Below are positions 1 to 10,968 of a stretch of DNA of 64,000 nucleotides, in pieces. How positions within the stretch are numbered: the stretch's first letter is position 1; each line of letters opens with the position of its first letter. The DNA lies in NCBI GenBank assembly GCA_003024785.1, contig PUQB01000449.1:62001-126000 (forward strand), read 5' to 3'. Both the position numbers and the translations under genes were made by a program. The notes beneath the pieces are model-generated. The model was not told where the DNA came from. It saw only the letters and a list, made by a program, of their open reading frames with translations, and searched no databases. The DNA is from Selaginella tamariscina. Taxonomy: Eukaryota > Streptophyta > Lycopodiopsida > Selaginellales > Selaginellaceae.

Positions 1-1825
1 AAACCTATAGCGGCGGGATTAATCCCGCCGCTCGAGGGCTTAGCGTGTGTGCGAGAGATAAATTAATAAATAAAAAAATTATACAGATAAAAACACACAC
101 ATATATATTGTGTGTAATATATATAATATATATATATATATATAATATATTATATATGTATGTATGTATGTATAGGAGTGTACGTGTGTGTGCAAGAGAT
201 AGATAAATAAATAAAATTAACAGTACTGGTACACATAAATATGTGTGTACATAGGTATATATATGTGTGTATATGTATATCGTGTGTATGCGTGTGAGCG
301 AAACAAATAAAACATACAGAAAGGCCCTTCACGCAGGCTATGGGCGGGATTAATCCCGTCGCCCATGCTTGCATGAGGGGCCTCGGCGGCGGGATTAATC
401 CCGCCGCCCACCCATGCCCTGCGCGGAATGCGGTGGGATTTATCTCGTCGGCAATGGCCTGTGTGAAGGCCCTAATGGGCGAGATTAATCCCGGCGGATT
501 CCGCGCAGGGCATTACAGGGGGATGGGTGGCGGGATTAATCCCGCCGCCATGAGGCTAACCGAAGAGCCTGCATGAAAGATCCTGCACGGAAGGCTAACT
601 GAAGAGCCTGCATGACATGTTCTGCGTAAGGCGGCGGGATTAATCCGCCGCCTAGGGAATTCACGCAGAACATGAACGGCGGGATAATCCCGCCCCACGC
701 TCATGCCCTTCGCGGAGGGCGGCGGGATTAATCCCGCCGCTCAGGCACTTCCGCAGGATAAAGCGGCGGGATTAATCCCGCCCCACCCATCCTGTTCAAA
801 ATGCCGCAGCCAATATATATGTGTGAGCGCATGATTTACGAGAGGGCGGCGGGATTAATCTCTCCGAACCTTCATTGCCCGGTGGCGGGATTAATCCTGC
901 CACCCTTCTTTTTTTCCTCCATTGGTATGTTGAATTAATCCCGACTAACTCTGTTTGAGACGGAGAAGGTTTACAAAATACAGATGGAGGGAACTGAGAA
1001 GGTGGTGGGATTAATTTCACCATCCCTTACATGGTGGGCGGGATTAATCCCGCCGCCTTTTTGGAGCCCCTAAAGGGGTGTGAGAAAAATCCTGCCCAAT
1101 TCTCTCTGAGAACGAGAAAAGGTGGCGTCCAGCGGGATTAATCCCGCCGCCTACGGCCGAAGTGAAGGGCCTGGGCGGCGGGATTAATCCCACAAGATTT
1201 CGCACAGGGCATTGACGTTCGGCGGATTAATCCCGCTGCGTACATATGCCTGCGCGGAATCGGGCGGGATTTATCCTGCCGCCATTGGCCTGCCTGAAGT
1301 GCCTAGGCGGCGGGATTAATCCCGCCCGATTCCGCGTAGGGAATTAGCGTCCGGCGGGATTAATCCCGCCGCATAGGGACCGAGTAAAGGCCCTGGGGGC
1401 GGGATTACCCCGCCGAGTCTTCAATGCTTGTTGGAGGAATGAATCCCGCCACCCTTCGCTTTTTTCTCCATTGGTGAGTCGGACCAATCCTAAACGTTTC
1501 TGTCTGAGACGTAGAAGGTTTACAACATACCAATGGAGAGACGTAGAAGGTTTACAACATACCAATGGAGATAATTGGAAGGGTGGGGAAATTCATTTAA
1601 CCATCCCTTACATGGTGGGCGAGATTAATCCCGCCTCCTTTTTGGAGTCACTGAAGGGGTGTGAGAAATAAATCCTGCCCAGGTCTCTCTGAGACTGAGA
1701 AGGGTGGCAAGATTAATTCCGCACTCCCGTTCAAGGCCTCCAGAAAGGTGGCGAGATTAATCCCGCCCACTCTTTCAGGAGGCATTGAAGGGGTGCGAGA
1801 TTAATCCCGCTGCACCCATGTGAAT
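1..1825. repeat. Dense array of the palindrome GGCGGGATTAATCCCGCC, array 1
   Basis: The 18-bp sequence GGCGGGATTAATCCCGCC equals its own reverse complement. Exact copies are seen at 12-29, 388-405, 529-546, 721-738, 765-782, 1037-1054, 1309-1326 and 1353-1370. Many one- or two-mismatch copies lie between them, for example 343-360, 1131-1148 and others down to about 1820, giving roughly 25 recognisable units. Flanking G/C bases often extend the dyad to 22-24 bp. Spacers are mostly 25-60 bp and share GC-rich words such as CCTGCGCGGAAT. Positions 40-340 break the array with AT and TG/CA microsatellite. The array lies directly upstream of the ParB-like cargo gene and is inferred to be internal to the composite transposon, because a similar array sits beside its transposase gene at 62510-63060. 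Confidence 0.9.
40..320. repeat. AT and TG/CA microsatellite block within array 1
   Basis: Low-complexity DNA with runs of TATA, GTGT and TATG plus words like GAGAGATAAATTAATAAATAAA. Similar words occur in inverted orientation at about 13400-13700 in copy B of the composite element, so the block is probably part of the element. The short open frames here are low-complexity translations. Confidence 0.7.
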
Positions 1826-1922
1826 ATATATGTGTATTAGTATATATAAGTTGCATATCTTATTTTATTTACTTTTATCATCTTATCATAATATTTCGAG
1901 TAAAAGCTAGGAATCTATGTAA

Positions 1923-2009
1923 AACTGTCCAGAGCTCACATTTGTGGTGGTTCTAAAACGAAATGTTATCTTTCTTTTGCACTAGCACAAATGTGAGCTT
2001 TGGACAGTT
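1923..2009. repeat. Short hairpin or MITE-like inverted repeat upstream of the cargo gene
   Basis: The 24-bp arms at 1923-1946 (AACTGTCCAGAGCTCACATT...) and 1986-2009 are near-perfect reverse complements around a 39-bp loop. The flanks allow a possible TAA duplication, which would fit a Tourist/PIF-Harbinger-like MITE. The hairpin was not found at the matching place in copy B (about 13960-14030), so it is either a later insertion or was lost there. It could also act as a regulatory hairpin in the promoter region. Confidence 0.6.
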
Positions 2010-3385
2010 AATTACGTCGTCATATTCTGGGTAAATAAAATCTGTTATACTCGGATACTTGAACTAATCATTTTGTATTCATATGTGGAAGAGGTGACAT
2101 TAAAGACAAGAGCAGGAGAAGAGATGGGCAGGGGGATTCTGGAATCAACTTGGCCATATTTTAAGATAAATGGGAAGCGCATTGGAGCAACCATGGTTGC
2201 TGTCAAATTAACCTCTGTCACATCTCATGGACAAGCAAAACAATGGAAAGTAGATTCGCTAATCAAGCACCCGAAAGCAGGCTGCGAACCCAGATTGGAC
2301 GATTCTCGACAGATATGCCTTGTTCCATCCAATGTCACGTTCTCGGATCCAGAGGTCGTCAGTTACAACATTAATTTTGGGTGGTTTTGTCGACTTGTGG
2401 ATAATGACGTTCACGTGTTCACTAATGATGTTGACCTTGGAGTTTTCTTCAACTCAACGAAAGCCCATCTATGGAGGGGATCCATCTGGATGTCTACTTC
2501 GAAGATCTTCAGACTCATCGAGTAGGTGTATTGTTAGGAGATATTGCTTCACAATACAGAAAATCAGCAAGTGGAGCAATCTTCCCTCTTCACATTGAAG
2601 AAGAACAGCGACATCATAAGGGAGATTGAGAGGGTGGTCGGTCTCAGGTTCTCTACAGATCACGTTCAATTTGCTTAGGAAGCTTCGGGAGCTGGAAGAG
2701 TGTGCCGAGAACACTAGAACAGCTGCAGTCAGGGATCACACATGTTGATTCGGATCGCAAAAGAAAATCATCAATCGTTTTGTCAGCTGCACCTGTGGCA
2801 TCTCATGCTGTAATAAGTCACAAGGAAATGATGTTGGATGAAAAGATTTATCCTTGTAGGGTTAAATATTGCAGCGTCAACCCAAACTTCAATTACAGGC
2901 ACTCAACCAGGAACGTGTAGCTAAGCTCATGGAGAAGATGAAGGACGACAATTCTTATACCGTTCCACATAATGCTGTTTTGTGTCCATACTATGAAGAA
3001 GGAAGGGCGCTGACAAAGTCTGGATCACAAACAAAACAACTCATAAAGAGATAAAACGGAGAATAGAAATCTATCAAGTACTACATCATTAGTGGCCAGC
3101 ACACAATAACGGCAGCCCAACGACTTCTCGAAGAACACAACAAAGGAACGATGGCAACAAAATTTCCGAGCATACCGTGAGAAGCTGACGAAAAGATCGG
3201 CATTTTTAGCTAAGCCGACTCACAATCGAGCAGTACCATAAGTTATCGGCGGAATGGGACGCTTCAGACCCAACCACTACAACAGCAAAATATGGGAGAA
3301 GTTTAAACACACGCGATCCGTGTGGGAATCTCTTGAGCGACCACAAAGAGCTACTGCAGGAAATACACAATCTGCGAACTACCGG

Positions 3386-3445
3386 GTAAGCAAATTGTCT
3401 GGGCGGGATTTATCTCGCCGGTATATTAATCTGTTTTTTTCTCAG
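3386..3445 (+). other. Intron carrying one palindrome unit
   Basis: A GTAAGC donor and TTTTTTTCTCAG acceptor match the equivalent 16327-16394 intron of copy B (GTAAGT...ATCTTCAG). Inside it, 3402-3419 reads GGCGGGATTTATCTCGCC, two mismatches from the 18-bp array palindrome. Copy B has a more eroded version at 16343-16360. Splice signals conserved in both copies support a real transcribed gene in the ancestral element. Confidence 0.75.
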
Positions 3446-4280
3446 AGAGTTGAAGAAAATTGTAGCAGTTGATTTTGCCCAGGTGGGCGGGAAGGAAACA
3501 TCCTTTCTGATGATGTTGATTTCTTGCCCCAAAGATAGGATCTTTGCCAAATGGTTGGGGATTATGGAATCCTTTTCAAAGGAACACTGAAGAAGAAGCA
3601 GACAAGTGAAGGGGAGCCTCAGAAAAGTCTGCAAAAGAACCCAGTAAGACGCCAAAGGCTAAGTTGTTCAATCTACAAGGATGTAGACAACGATTTCAAG
3701 CTCACATGGTTGAAGCCTTTAAATGGAACAACGATGGAAGAGATGGAAGTCTTGGCTGATTTGGTGATCGATGACAAACTACAAATTAATAACAGCAGCC
3801 CAACCTCTCCTTTTCATCTCAAGGCAATGGAGTTGAAGACGGTCAGGCATTTCAAGGAGTGGTTGGGAATACACTGCCACAAACTGGGTTGGACCTCGAC
3901 CTCAACATATGAAGAGGTCAGCAAATATTTGCATGTGAGAGACGATGATATGCTTGTCGAATGGGTGAACCAATCGGAAGATCTAGGCAAGAATCTATTG
4001 CACGCCAACGCCAAAAAGGAGAACATTGGGATGACGCCTTCTCTTATGGCAGTCCTTCAGCAACGGAGAATCGAATGAACCTTATAAAGGAGGATGCTAC
4101 GAATCACGACAAGCCCTACAGATGTTTGTTGTTAGATTCAGAGACTTTTATGGGGTAAATCACTGCTTGTAGGAAACCGTTTCATTGTTCGTGATGGATC
4201 GGGTGTCAAAAAATCTTTCGACAGATAGGGCACTAGAGATCTGGTGGAGAAACTTAGCCGTGCAAGCATATACATAGAAG

Positions 4281-4333
4281 GTATTTATTATTGAATTTCT
4301 GCTTGCGCTCTTCACTGATACCTACTTTTTCAG
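4281..4333 (+). other. Short intron bounded by a direct repeat
   Basis: GTATTTATTATTG...CTACTTTTTCAG, 53 bp, matches 17233-17281 in copy B. AGGTATTTATT occurs at both the 5' junction (4279-4289) and the 3' junction (4332-4342). Confidence 0.65.
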
Positions 4334-5220
4334 GTATTTATTTCTTGATTCTTGCTCATGTCACCGATACTTTTGCCTTCGCCTTCGCCAAGAAGAATAG
4401 ACATCGTTGGACAGGATTTTATATGAACGATGCTAATCCCAAGTGCATTGATACCGTTGTTCACTTGGTTGTTAGGAATGCGCCAAACGCTTCCAAATGA
4501 CTGGCCAGGCATCTGTTTGCACTCCAACGGCCCTGAACCTCCATCCGATACACCGATAGGTATGAGTGACGTATTCGGCAATGTACGTTATCCAAACATT
4601 ACAAGTCAAGCGGCACGGAGCATCGTCAACTTGATTAGGGGTCCTCACAGTGATGCGTGGGTTTTTGACTACTGCACTAGGGGGTCCGTCTTGAAGGAGT
4701 GTTACCTTCGGCATACATGTGTGTTTGCCGTTGAAAAGGATAAGACCATGGTTGAGGACCTGAACAAGTGGATAGATTGGGTCTCAACTGAGTACCCCAA
4801 CGATCCATAAAGGCGTATTTGAGAAAGTTCGCACACTCCAGTACCATGGAAACATCAATAGAAGATGCAGAAGATCTTGAACCATCTCACAAGCGGCTTA
4901 GACCTTCTTCGCCTCACTCAGAAGGTAATAGCGAAGAAGAATTGTTAATGAATTGTTAGAGTGACGATAGTTGTAAATGAGTGTAACATAAGGCATTTTT
5001 GTATATTTCGTTTTATATTTGTACAAAAATAAATTCTCAAGGATTAATGAAGCTTTTAGTTCAAACATGGGTCACACATTAAAAGGTAAATAATATACCT
5101 TGATAATTTTAAGGTCAGCTAATTATCATTTTGCAGATGATAAGATTGAGAACATGGATTTTCAGCATTGGCATGAGGTAAGAGAGGGTTTGGCGACAAT
5201 TTCTTGTGCCACATGTCAGA

Positions 5221-6403
5221 ATGACAGAGTTCATGCAGGAAATGGATAATAATGCAGCTCAAAACATCGTTACCATGGGGGCCACTTCATCATCATTTTA
5301 TTTAGCTTCAGTTCAAAATCAATTTCTTCAGCGCATGCAATATCTGATCTTGTAAGGATGATGTACCAATTAAATGATGAAGGGATAGGCAACGAGATAG
5401 TGGCAACGGATAAATGTGAAAGGGAGCAAACAAGTGATTTGCAAAGTATTCAAGAGGCAACGCTATCTCATGTTACTCATGGCCATATTGTGTTGTTGGA
5501 TGTCAATGGTGGTTCTGCTTCATCGACAAAGGCCCGAGGATAGGAAAAAACAAATCAAACAAGGAGATTTCATTCCTTGTCATGGTAAATTTGATATGAT
5601 ATTATTTTTCGTCCAGGGTTGGATCGTCTCTTTCAAAAGCTTAAGGAGATGGGTGCGCTTGTGGGGATTTGGTCATGCATGCAGATTCATAACTTAACAC
5701 CGCTGTTGAATTTGCTTAAGAAACATTGTAATGTTGTAGAAGAGGTGATTCGTAAAGATTGGATTTTTGACCAACGAATGTGTTATAAACCTTTCGAATT
5801 TCACAATATAGAAAAGGAAAGCAAGCCATACTTCTTCAAGAATGAAAGAATAATTGGGACTCATGGGGAGATCAGTCGCTTAAGGATAATGGAGAATGCA
5901 CATATCTTAGTAGTAGACGACTCTCCTCAGAAGGCTATGCTCAACCAAAACATTGTTTGTATTCATCCAATCACTTTCGATCCATATTCTGATACCGATA
6001 TCATGGATGAGCTAGTGAACTACTTGGATACGTGCCTCAGAAAGAAGAATCTCGAAATTTTTTGTGAGCAGTATCCACCGTATCATACATTTCCTGAAGC
6101 TTTTCTTTCTCGTGATTTTGAATTTTATAAAATGAAGGATAGCAACGGGCGCTTTATAATATTATTCTTAAGGAACGTCATTCTTTAGATGAGCCTTTAT
6201 GCAGACCTGGTCTTATTACATCTTATGTATTAACAAGGATGGCAACTCCCAATTGCATTCGTGAGAGTGTTAGGTGGTGGCAACAACATCAAGATATTGA
6301 CCAAAATGATTTGATTAATCCGGAGAGTGATGATTTAGACAAAATGAGGAGATTTCTCTGTATGGTGAGGAAGAAAGTATTTATAAATAAATTAACATGT
6401 TGA
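5221..6403 (+). pseudogene. FCP1/NIF-type HAD phosphatase-like cargo gene, copy A
   Basis: The likely start is ATG 5221 (MTEFMQEMDNNAAQ), conserved at 18133 in copy B. The stop is TGA 6401-6403 after a tail (CIRESVRWWQQHQDID...) also shared with copy B. The FCP1 homology region begins with HIVLLDVNG at about 5485-5510. The frame then shifts by one base to continue as VLLHRQRPEDRKK, followed by the phosphatase core at about 5610-6060: LDRLFQKLKEMGALVGIWS, then KPYFFKNERIIGTHGE, then ILVVDDSPQKAMLNQN, which is the typical VDDS-P-KA-N late motif. In FCP1-like phosphatases the nucleophile motif is DxDx(T/V). Here it is D-V-N-G-V, with Asn in the second position, so catalysis is uncertain. It lies about 260 bp downstream of the ParB-like gene and before the element's right terminal repeat. 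Confidence 0.72.
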
Positions 6404-6648
6404 TAAGGAAATGATTTCATTTGTAATTATGTTTGATAGTATTTCTTCATTATTGTAAACTATTTTTAGAATAATATGAATATTCTAAGATAGTTTAGGA
6501 ATATTCCTTACTAATTAAGGTTATTGAATGATTAATTAATTAATTAATTAATATTTAAGGCTTAATTACATATTAATTAAATGATTAATTAATAATTAAA
6601 ACTTAAGTATTAATTAGTAATTTATTTTATATTCCCATTTTCACGTAT
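6404..6648 (+). other. AT-rich 3' region before the terminal repeat, copy A
   Basis: TTAATTAA-rich DNA between the FCP1-like stop and the terminal inverted repeat. It is matched closely by 19308-19553 in copy B, which supports a common element structure. Confidence 0.6.
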
Positions 6649-6674
6649 CATGCCCACTTTAGTTACAACGTGCA
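6649..6674. repeat. Right terminal inverted repeat of composite transposon, copy A
   Basis: Read inward on the minus strand it begins TGCACGTTGTAACTAAAG, followed by TGGGCATG. The same 26-bp end is at 19554-19579 (copy B) and, with small changes, at both ends of the foldback element 25611-27671. It also matches the left end of the transposase-bearing half at 58748. The next base, 6675, begins unrelated LTR sequence. Confidence 0.75.
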
Positions 6675-6781
6675 TTGGGGGAGAGTTTTCTAAAAGGTAA
6701 GTACTACCTTCACCTAAAGTTTCTCGAGGTACCTAGTGACAGCCGGTCGGACTACCCTAAACACCTAAGTGCACTAAGCTG
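6675..6781 (-). mobile_element. Partial LTR, family X, left piece
   Basis: It matches the minus-strand form of the 950-bp LTR family seen whole at 14758-15707 (GGGGGAGAGTTTTCTA...CCTTCACCTA). It continues at 10823-10968 after an interruption by Ty3/gypsy DNA. GTCGGACTACCC...CACCTAAGTGCACTAAGC occurs on both sides of the interruption. Confidence 0.65.
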
Positions 6782-9700
6782 TCACGACCCGATACAAGAT
6801 ACAGAATTCCGGATACAGGATATGGGTTGTAAGATTTTCCTACAAGATATTCCTATAAGGATTCCAGATACAGGATATGGTTGCAGGAATTCGTACAGGA
6901 TATGCCACAGGATATGCCTAGAGGATAAGGGACATGTGGACTCATCTTAGCCTTTGCATGCATGCAGTCACTTTGCATGCATGCAACCACTTTTAGCACT
7001 CATGCATAGATTAGCTCTTGGAGTTGTGAGCATAAAAGCACCGACCTAATTGTTGTACAATCAGTTACTATCAACACCAGTCTTACTACCAGGATTGGTT
7101 TGCAGGAACTGCTGACGGGATCTGTCCTGACGACGCTCGAACAAACGGTTGTCTCAACGAACAACTTGTTGCATGATCTCCGCTAATGTTTGGGCATCCG
7201 GTAACGTAAGGAGAAGGTCCTTCACGTCATCCCTCAACCCAAAACGGAAGTGTTCGATCAATGCAGTCTCGTCCCATGGAATGTTCGTGCAAAGTTGCTG
7301 AAATTCGGATGCATAGATAGAAGCTGGTCAGGATCCTTGAGTGAGCTTCTGTAACTTCGTGCATGCGGAACGGTACTTATCAGGATCTCCAAAGTAGGCT
7401 TCAAAGGTAGCCACAAAACCTTTAAAGTCTTCCATCAATGGGTCATCACGTTCCAGCAAGGGGGCAACCCAAGCCCGTGAGATCCACTTAGTAAGGATGC
7501 CAAAAGGCCAACCTTTTGTGCATTAGTCGAGTAGTGGCGTGGTTGCATGCGGATCAAGAGCCGGATTTGATTTAGAAAACCTTAGAAATTGGCACGATTG
7601 TCACTAAACTTCTCTGGCATGCTAACCTTCGGCTCCGAAGAAAAGTTCGATGAAGAGGGAACCACCGATGTCTGAGAGAGAGCCTGCGCAATAGCCTTGG
7701 AGGATGCATCAGCAGCTACATGTGCCGCATTGGTGGAACCTTGCAGATCGATGACCACTTGGCGCAAAGTGGCCAGCTCATGAAGCAACATTTGATGCTC
7801 GCGTTGAAAGTGCTCAAAATCAGCCATGAACTATGAAAGAAAAAGGAGGAAAACGAAGGAAAAGAATCAAGGAAAAAAAGTAGCTGGAAAACGGAGAGCT
7901 ATGAAAGTAGTTACTATCAAATTGTCAAGCCACGATCCAAGAACCAAGAAGAGAACAGGATTCCAAGAACAAGAAGGCTTGACTCAGGAGCAGGACAGAG
8001 AGCAAGACAGGAACTTAGGAACTCAGAAGCAAGACCAGGCGCAGGACAGGATCCAGGAGCAAATAGGAATAGGATAGGATCCGGGAGCAAGACAGGAAGG
8101 TGCAAGATAGGATCCAGGAGCAAGACAGGAACAAGATAGGATCCGGGAGCAAGACAAGAAGGCGCAAGACAGGATCCAGGAACAAGACATGAACAAGACA
8201 TGATCCAGGAACAAGACAAGGAAAGAACAAGAAGCAAGACAAGAACAAAGACAAGACAAGATTGATCGTAATAAGACTGGTGTTGATAGTAACTGATTGT
8301 ACAACAATTAGGTCGGAGCTTTTATGCTCACAACTCCAAGAGCTAATCTAGGCATGAGTGTTAAAAGTGGTTACATGCATGCAAAGTGACTGCATGCATG
8401 CAGAGGCTAAGATGAGTCCACATGTCCCTTATCCTCTAGGCATATCATGTGGCATATCCTGTAGGAATATCCTACAACCGTATCCTGTATCTGAAATCCT
8501 TGTAGGAATATCCTATAGGAAAATCCTACAACCCGTATCCTGTATTCGGAATCCTGTATCCTGTATCGGGTCGTGACAGCACCTCCTCCCAAAAACGAGT
8601 TCCACAAGTCTTGGGACCTGGTTTAGTAGGATAATGCCGATGAAAGGCAGCAACTTTGGAAGAAGCATGGAGTAAGTTGGATGCAAGTTCCCAAGTGCGA
8701 TCATTAGGCAAATAACATTTCCAATCCACCAAGTATTGAAGTTGGCGGTGATGAAGACGAGAATCAAGGATGGTTGCAACTTCGTACTCAGGTTCAGTGT
8801 CAATGACCACATGAGGGGAAGGAGAAGAAGCACGACCGGGAAGAGAATAAGGATGATACGGCTCTAACAAGGAGGTGTGAAACACAGGATGAAGTTTCAC
8901 CGTAGATGGTAACTCGAGTCGGAAAGCTACAGGATTGACCTCCGCCACAATCTTGTAAGGGCCCAATCGTTGAAAATCCAACTTAGAAGAAGGCTTGTTG
9001 GTGCAAATATGTCGACGAAGAAGCCACACAAGATCACCAATCTTGTATGCAGGTGCTGGCTGACGGTGAGCATCAACATAATGCTTGTATCGTTTCTGTG
9101 CCTGCTAAAGATGAACCCGGAGATCATCCTGTACCTGACGAAGATGCTGGAGACGATCCTGTACTGCAGGAGCGGAAGAAGTAGAAGCGGGAGGAGCAAA
9201 GTCAAAATGTGGATGGTGACCTGTAAGAGCAAAGAAAGGTGTTTGTCCTGTAGATGCGTGAACGGAGTTGTTGTAGGCAAACTCCGCCATTGGAAGAAGG
9301 TCCAACCAGTTGTCTTGCTGGTAACTGATAAAGCAATGAAGATACTGTTCTAAGGTCTGAATATGCGTTCGGACTGCGCATCAGTTTGCAGATGATATCC
9401 TGAAGAAAGATCCACTTTAACCTGTAGACTCCGAAGAAGTTCTCGCCAAAACTTGGACATGAATTGTGAACCTCGATCGGAAACAATGCTCTCAGGAAGA
9501 CCATGATGTCAGAACACTTCACGGATCACCAACTCAGCAGTTGTCTGACCTGTAGCTGTCTTGTTGCAGGGTAGGAAATGAGCTTGCTTAGTGAAACAGT
9601 CAATCACCACAAGAACTACATCGAATCCACAAGGAGGAAGATCTGTGAGGAAATCCATATAAATGGATCTCCAAGGAGCAGAAAGAACAGGAAGAGGACG

Positions 9701-10822
9701 AAAAGACCAGAGGGTGCATGATGAGGCATCTTCGACCTATTACAAGTGTCACAACTTTGTACAAACCTTTCCACAAAATCTCACAACCCAGGCCACCAAT
9801 AGTTGCGAGTCACCAACTCCACTGTCTTGGCCACACCAAAATGTTCTGTAGCCGGGGTATCATGACAATCCTGTACCACACGAGTCCTGGAAATACCACA
9901 GGAACGTACAGGAGACCTTCCCAGTACAGGAGTCCATCCTGTATGGTGGACAACTTGTAGTCTGAATGGGAACTGGAGGAAGAGGAACTTGCAATGTCAG
10001 GATGAATGTGTGAGAACACATTCTTTGCCAAGTCGTCTGTAGCCAACTGCGAACAGACGTCCTATAGGAGTGTTGAATTTGATGAACCTACAGTGCCGCA
10101 AGCCAGAATCGATCAAGACCCAACAACACTTGCCTTTGACAGTCATATGCAGGATCGCCCGGGCTTGGTGCAAGGTAAGAGCGCCTAGACAATGCGTCCG
10201 CCTTGCCATTCCGAAAATCGGGCTGTAGACGATGACGAAATCAAAACGTGATAGGAACTCCGCCCACCTACCTGTCGCCGACTGAGAACTCGAGCCGTTT
10301 GAAAATACTCCAGGTTCTTGTGATTTGTAAGAACTTGTACAGGATGTGCAGCACCTTCCAGGAAATGCCGCCACTCCTCGAACGAATCCACAATGGCCTT
10401 GAATTCCTTGTCATGAATCTCGTAATTGATCTCCGCCGAAAGGAACTTACGAAAGTGAAAAGCTACAGTATGAAGCAACTTGTCTTCTCCAACTTGTGAT
10501 AGGACGGATCCTACTACAAAATTCGAGGCATCTGCTTCAATGAAAAAAGGATGAGAAGGGTTAGGATGTGCTAAAATCGGAGCTGTCGTGAAGGCGTCCT
10601 TGAGTGTTGTGAATGCGTGTTCCACCTTGTCGGACCAAGAGAAAACCCCTGTGCGCTTGGTGAGCTCCATGAGTGGAAGTACACGCTTGGAGAACCAGGA
10701 AGAGAGCATGATTCGTACTCAGGTTCAGTGTCAATGACCACAAGAGGGGGAGGAGAAGTGATACGACTCCAACAAGGAGGTGTGAAACACAGGATGAAGT
10801 TTCACCGTAGATGGTAACTCGA
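6781..10822 (-). mobile_element. Rearranged Ty3/gypsy chromovirus fossil (gypsy-1)
   Basis: A broken, old element with parts on the minus strand. A gag region lies at about 7100-7827 (MADFEHFQREHQMLLHELAT). A leader at about 7830-8270 holds a short GGATCCxGGAGCAAGACAGG tandem repeat. An LTR of about 300 bp lies at 8270-8576, its minus-strand end starting TGTCACGACCCGATAC. A chromodomain region at about 8590-8800 (YLVDWKCYLPNDRTWE) is preceded in coding order by the integrase region at about 8870-9660. An RNase H region lies at about 10185-10600 (FFIEADASNFVVGSVL). A second LTR-like copy at 6781-7090 is inverted relative to 8270-8576. A short chromodomain-region segment is repeated at about 10705-10822. 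Many breaks; not functional. Confidence 0.8.
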
Positions 10823-10968
10823 GTCGGACTACCCCTAAACACCTAAGTGCACTAAGCAAGGCTATTTCTCACTACAACTAGGGTTCCTCACACATCTTGG
10901 TAGGTAACAACAGTCAAACCCCAAAGTAAAGGGTCGAGTCATAGTAAAAACTATTTATACGCCACTCC
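10823..10968 (-). mobile_element. Partial LTR, family X, right piece
   Basis: Continuation of the LTR piece at 6675-6781 beyond the gypsy-1 interruption. It ends with GGTCGAGTCATAGTAAAAACTAT, the complement of the family start. Confidence 0.65.

Larger units (their letters stand above)
2073..4959 (+). pseudogene. ParB-like plus methyltransferase-like cargo gene, copy A
   Basis: This multi-exon gene is decayed by several frame changes but can be followed by comparison with copy B (14081-17987). The N-terminal part (2073-2525, EVTLKTRAGEEMGRG...) has no family I can name. At about 2800-3140 a ParB-like region is visible: NPNFNY, then LNQERVAKLMEKMKDD, then YYIISGQHTITAAQRLLEEH, which resembles the GQHR/GERR box of ParB/sulfiredoxin-fold proteins. 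After the intron at 3386-3445 comes VAVDFAQVGGKETSF, then a conserved region at 3680-4075. After the intron at 4281-4333, the segment at about 4656-4743 (WVFDYCTRGSVLKECYLR...CVFAVEKDK) resembles motif I and the acidic loop of N6/N4-type DNA methyltransferases. I see no clear DPPY catalytic box, so activity is doubtful. The C-terminus ends HKRLRPSSPHSEGN...MNC, with a short basic stretch. AAAATAAA at about 5023 may be the poly(A) signal. Confidence 0.6.

Noticed and set aside
1-1825. CRISPR-like array (regular repeat with unique spacers)
   Set aside because: The repeat is a full palindrome, spacer lengths vary widely, spacers resemble each other, no cas-like genes are present, and the surroundings are plant nuclear DNA.
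7826-8307. Open frames of 79-106 residues rich in Leu/Ser/Cys or Gln/Asp on both strands
   Set aside because: Produced by the GGATCCxGGAGCAAGACAGG tandem repeat in the leader of gypsy-1; no domain.
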